Positions 61,639-64,000 of a DNA stretch of 64,000 nt are shown one piece after another. Origin of the DNA: an uncultured Bacteroidota bacterium (GTDB lineage: Bacteria; Bacteroidota; Bacteroidia; Chitinophagales; Chitinophagaceae); the NCBI GenBank assembly GCA_903887415.1, contig CAISPO010000072.1, positions 1-64,000 on the forward strand, read 5' to 3'. The notes under the pieces are model-generated. The model worked only from the letters and a program-made list of their open reading frames with translations. It was not told the DNA's origin and did not search any database. Position 1 is the first letter of the stretch. Each line of letters starts with the position of its first letter. Made by a program: the position numbers and the translations under genes.

Positions 61639-62403
61639 CTAACCAAGCAATTGCAGCAATTGCGCCCGGTAATTCCTGCTTAGTTTCAGCAGTTCACCAT
61701 TTTGCAGCGCTACTGTATAATCGCCGTTGTAATGGGAGATAAGCTCCTTAATGAACCTGACGTTTACAATAAACGACCGGTGGATACGGACAAAAACAGA
61801 TGGGTCAAGCACTAATTCAAACGTCTTCAGCGTTTCGTTGTGCAGGTATTTTTTTCCGGCCGTATGAACGGAAGTATAATCACCGCTGGCCTCAATAAAG
61901 ATCACGTCCCCGCACGACACTACAGTTATTTTTATTCCGTCCCTGATACTTATCCTGGTCTTATACACTTCCGGAATTGCCTGCTGCAGCCGCATAGTTA
62001 ACGGCAAATTGCTTGCCGGGCGGGCACCGGTAGCTCCTTGTTCCCAATGCCGGAATGCTTTTTGAAATGCTTTATTGAAACGGGCTTGTGTAAACGGCTT
62101 TAATAAATAATCGGCAGCGTCATGCTCAAAAGCCTTTACGGCATGGTCGTGCGCAGAAACGACAATGAGGTGCGGATCATAGTTTGCCGGCAGTGTTTCA
62201 AGCACTTCAAAGCCATTGAGCAGCGGCATTTGTATATCCAGGAAGATAACATCCGGTAGATGGCGTCGGATATCAGCCGCCGCTGCCTCGCCATCGCCAC
62301 ACTCTGCAACAATATCAATGCTGCCATTTTGAGGAAGAGCAAGTTTTATTGCCTTCCGTGCCAGCATTTCATCATCGGCTATCAGTATCTTACATGGCAG
62401 CAT
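61639..62403 (-). CDS. LytTR-family response regulator
   Basis: 254 residues starting at ATG 62403. Receiver domain: acidic pair D10-D11, phosphoacceptor D56 (VIFLDIQMPLLNG), and Lys of YLLKPF. The LytTR DNA-binding domain fills the C-terminal 100 residues (VVSCGDVIFIEASGDYTSVHTAGKKY to LSRNYRAQLLQLLG), with FVRIHRSFIVNVRFI. The gene overlaps the end of the histidine kinase gene by 14 bases, so it is the second gene of a tightly coupled pair. Targets unknown. Confidence 0.9.
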   Translation of the reverse strand: MLPCKILIADDEMLARKAIKLALPQNGSIDIVAECGDGEAAAADIRRHLPDVIFLDIQMPLLNGFEVLETLPANYDPHLIVVSAHDHAVKAFEHDAADYLLKPFTQARFNKAFQKAFRHWEQGATGARPASNLPLTMRLQQAIPEVYKTRISIRDGIKITVVSCGDVIFIEASGDYTSVHTAGKKYLHNETLKTFELVLDPSVFVRIHRSFIVNVRFIKELISHYNGDYTVALQNGELLKLSRNYRAQLLQLLG

Positions 62404-63478
62404 ACTGTAGCGGTATTTTAATGGTAACTTCCATACCGCTGTCCTCATTACTGTTATGCGGCGTTATAGACAGAAATGAATTGCTTCCGTAAAGTTTATG
62501 CAGCCGTTCTTCAGAGTTAGAAAGCCCGGTACCTTTTTTTATCTCCTTTGCGCCCAGCTTGTCCCGGCAACTATCCCTTACTGAAAGCATCAATGCGCCA
62601 TCATCGTTTGCAGCATTAATGGTTATTCTTGTTGCCCCCCGCGATCGTTCTACGGCATATTTTATGGAATTTTCCACAAGGGGCTGTAAAATCATACTGG
62701 GCACAAGGGCGGTGCGGGTATTTTCAGCCACAGCATACGCTACACTCATCTTATCCTCAAAACGGGTTTGTTGAATATCCACATAGAGCTGAAGCGTTTC
62801 TATTTCTTTATACAAGGGCACCTTTTGATCGTTCGCTTCGCGAATAGCGATGCGCATCAGCTCACTCAGTTTCTCCAGCATACCGGCAGCTTTTTCATGC
62901 TCGCCTATTTTTATCAGCGTTATGATAGAATGATGCGTGTTGAATAAAAAATGTGGCTGCAACTGTTGCTGCAGAAACTGCAGGCGCGTATCAGACAGCG
63001 ATTTTTCGAGTGTTACGGTTTTAAGCTGCTCGTTTTGCAGCGCCTTATAATACTGCTGGCCGTTGATAAGCAAAAGGATAACACCGTAAACAATGAAATT
63101 GAAAAACAACCCCGTCAGCGCACACTTTTTCAGTATCACAACATAGTCAGCAGGCTGGCTAAGCAAAACATTTATGAAACGGGCGGTGAGGGATGCCAGA
63201 AAAACATGGATCGTGCAAAGCAACAGGTAAATGCAAAACTGGTACGCAAAAAAAACACCTGCTTTGCTTCCCGCATAATTCATTTTCCCGGCGAGCGCCA
63301 CCGCCAGCGTTGTAAGCGGAATCCAGACCAGCCAACGCGCAATAAATGGCAATTCCTGCTTAAGGTGAAAAGGTGTATCCAGCAATATAGAATTAAAATA
63401 GCCCTCTGCCAGGCTTAGTGCTATAACCGCCAGCCATATCAAAGTATACCCTAAAAACCGTTTTGACACACCACTCAC
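62390..63478 (-). CDS. LytS/YehU-type sensor histidine kinase
   Basis: 362 residues starting with GTG at 63478. Four membrane helices occupy about 8-150. The His_kinase motif QQLQPHFLFNTHHSI has the phosphoacceptor His, and the ATPase part has QPLVENSIKYAV and GTGLSNSEERL. It lacks a separate extracellular sensor domain, so the signal is probably sensed within the membrane. Its partner regulator is encoded next, with overlap. A -7 box TAACTTTG lies only five bases before the GTG. Confidence 0.85.
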   Translation of the reverse strand: MSGVSKRFLGYTLIWLAVIALSLAEGYFNSILLDTPFHLKQELPFIARWLVWIPLTTLAVALAGKMNYAGSKAGVFFAYQFCIYLLLCTIHVFLASLTARFINVLLSQPADYVVILKKCALTGLFFNFIVYGVILLLINGQQYYKALQNEQLKTVTLEKSLSDTRLQFLQQQLQPHFLFNTHHSIITLIKIGEHEKAAGMLEKLSELMRIAIREANDQKVPLYKEIETLQLYVDIQQTRFEDKMSVAYAVAENTRTALVPSMILQPLVENSIKYAVERSRGATRITINAANDDGALMLSVRDSCRDKLGAKEIKKGTGLSNSEERLHKLYGSNSFLSITPHNSNEDSGMEVTIKIPLQYAAM

Positions 63479-63483
63479 AAACC

Positions 63484-63491
63484 CAAAGTTA
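63484..63491 (-). promoter_or_regulatory. -7 box (TAACTTTG) five bases before the sensor kinase start
   Basis: Exact TAnnTTTG match on the minus strand; GGTTT separates it from the GTG at 63478. Same close geometry as at 33119, 37729 and 38652. Confidence 0.45.
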
Positions 63492-63537
63492 GGGTTTCAT
63501 AACAAAAATTCTGCGGTAGATAAATAACCTGCCATCC

Positions 63538-64000
63538 CTACCCTTTCGGGTCCAGCGCCTTGGTGATACGGAACGAAAGGTCCTGTAAATGGTATTTGCT
63601 CATTTTGTCTTTAGTGCCGGGGATCGCAGCGGCTATCTCTGTTTTCAGCTCCGCTAACTGCCCGCGCGCCATAGATATTGCATCCGAATTTTTAGTGGTG
63701 AAATTCATTGCATTTACCTGCATACCCGGTTGTGCCGGCGGTGGATTCAGTACATTTATCAGTGCCTCTACATATGCCTTTTGCAGATTGCGGCGGTAGC
63801 CGTCTATTACTTTCTTCGTTGACAGCTCGCTCCATATGCCCTTCTTCACATCATCCATCATCTTATCGAGCGTATAGGTGTTTTGCTCGCCAAAACGGTT
63901 TGTAGCGGTTGCCATCCTGTTGAGCCGTGCGCCCGAAAGCAGGCTATTGAGTATGCTTACCTGCACATTGCCCACCTGTTCTGCCATCACGGGGTTGGTG
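63538..64000 (-). CDS. C-terminal part of a zinc-dependent metalloprotease (DUF4953-like), cut by window edge
   Basis: The frame is open through the right edge, so the start lies outside. The visible 154 residues include NRFGEQNTYTLDKMMDDVKKGIWSEL, VIDGYRRNLQKAYVEALINVL and ISMARGQLAELKTEIAAAI, features of the helical C-terminal region of the large Bacteroidota zinc-dependent metalloproteases (DUF5117/DUF4953 type, about 800 residues). The catalytic part is not in the window. Identification rests on memory of the family. Confidence 0.6.
   Translation of the reverse strand, partial: TNPVMAEQVGNVQVSILNSLLSGARLNRMATATNRFGEQNTYTLDKMMDDVKKGIWSELSTKKVIDGYRRNLQKAYVEALINVLNPPPAQPGMQVNAMNFTTKNSDAISMARGQLAELKTEIAAAIPGTKDKMSKYHLQDLSFRITKALDPKG

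Overview
The window looks like chromosomal DNA of a Bacteroidota bacterium, most likely of the Chitinophagaceae/Chitinophagales kind (an inference from gene content, not a database match). Evidence: six secreted proteins with Por/type IX secretion sorting domains (five type A, one type B gliding-motility-like), many short lipoproteins with a Cys-Lys-Lys or similar lipobox, a flexirubin-type aromatic ammonia-lyase operon, Bacteroidota-type promoters (TAnnTTTG -7 box, few Shine-Dalgarno sites), and families such as DUF1835/DUF3658, DoxX, LytS/LytTR, M13 and M43 peptidases.

Layout. 1-6.7 kb: small hypothetical genes, a retropepsin-like protease, several lipoproteins, a DinB-fold protein, and an SBBP-repeat T9SS protein followed by a lipoprotein. 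6.9-11.7 kb: a four-gene minus-strand operon (tyrosine/histidine ammonia-lyase family, FabG-like reductase, O-methyltransferase, flavin-dependent halogenase-like protein) that fits supply and tailoring of a flexirubin/aryl-polyene pigment; the halogenase gene carries a frameshift next to its WxWxIP motif. 11.9-14.5 kb: a TetR regulator with a promoter-overlapping operator, an SDR and an MBL-fold hydrolase, probably one operon. 14.6-21.8 kb: a frameshifted isoprenylcysteine-methyltransferase-like gene, envelope proteins, a hydrolase/glycosyltransferase pair, an RsmI-like methylase and a 3-methyladenine DNA glycosylase.

21.9-32.8 kb is one gene for a 3606-residue secreted protein: glycine-rich head, about 39 Ig-like repeats (a central block of about 21 nearly identical), PKD-like domains and a T9SS tail; probably a surface adhesin. 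33-40.7 kb: DbpA-like helicase, GNAT acetyltransferase, T9SS protein, LpxK, a DUF1835 protein, a membrane protein and a radical SAM enzyme. 40.9-48.7 kb: a PKD/type B T9SS protein and two tandem M13 metallopeptidase lipoproteins. 48.9-57.3 kb: a GT39-like membrane glycosyltransferase, an LprI-like protein, a DUF763 protein, a two-gene glycosyltransferase operon, and an M43 metalloprotease. 57.4-64 kb: Uma2-type nuclease, tRNA-Gly(CCC), metallophosphoesterase, DsbA-like/peroxiredoxin pair, DoxX protein, a LytS/LytTR two-component pair and the end of a zinc metalloprotease.

The intergenic spaces are rich in dispersed palindromes: a three-hairpin element in two diverged copies whose stems covary, four copies of a GTAGAGACG...CGTCTCTAC palindrome with compensatory arm changes, heptamer AGTCGTN tracts, CCCGAT...ATCGGG hairpins and AATTCC-type inverted repeats. 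Some run into gene ends and encode terminal peptides. No complete mobile element, CRISPR array, rRNA or replication origin was seen. The best candidates for unusual biology are the small flexirubin-type operon, the giant repeat protein, the covarying hairpin repeats, and a set of genes whose -7 box sits 4-5 bases before the start codon, which implies leaderless mRNAs.
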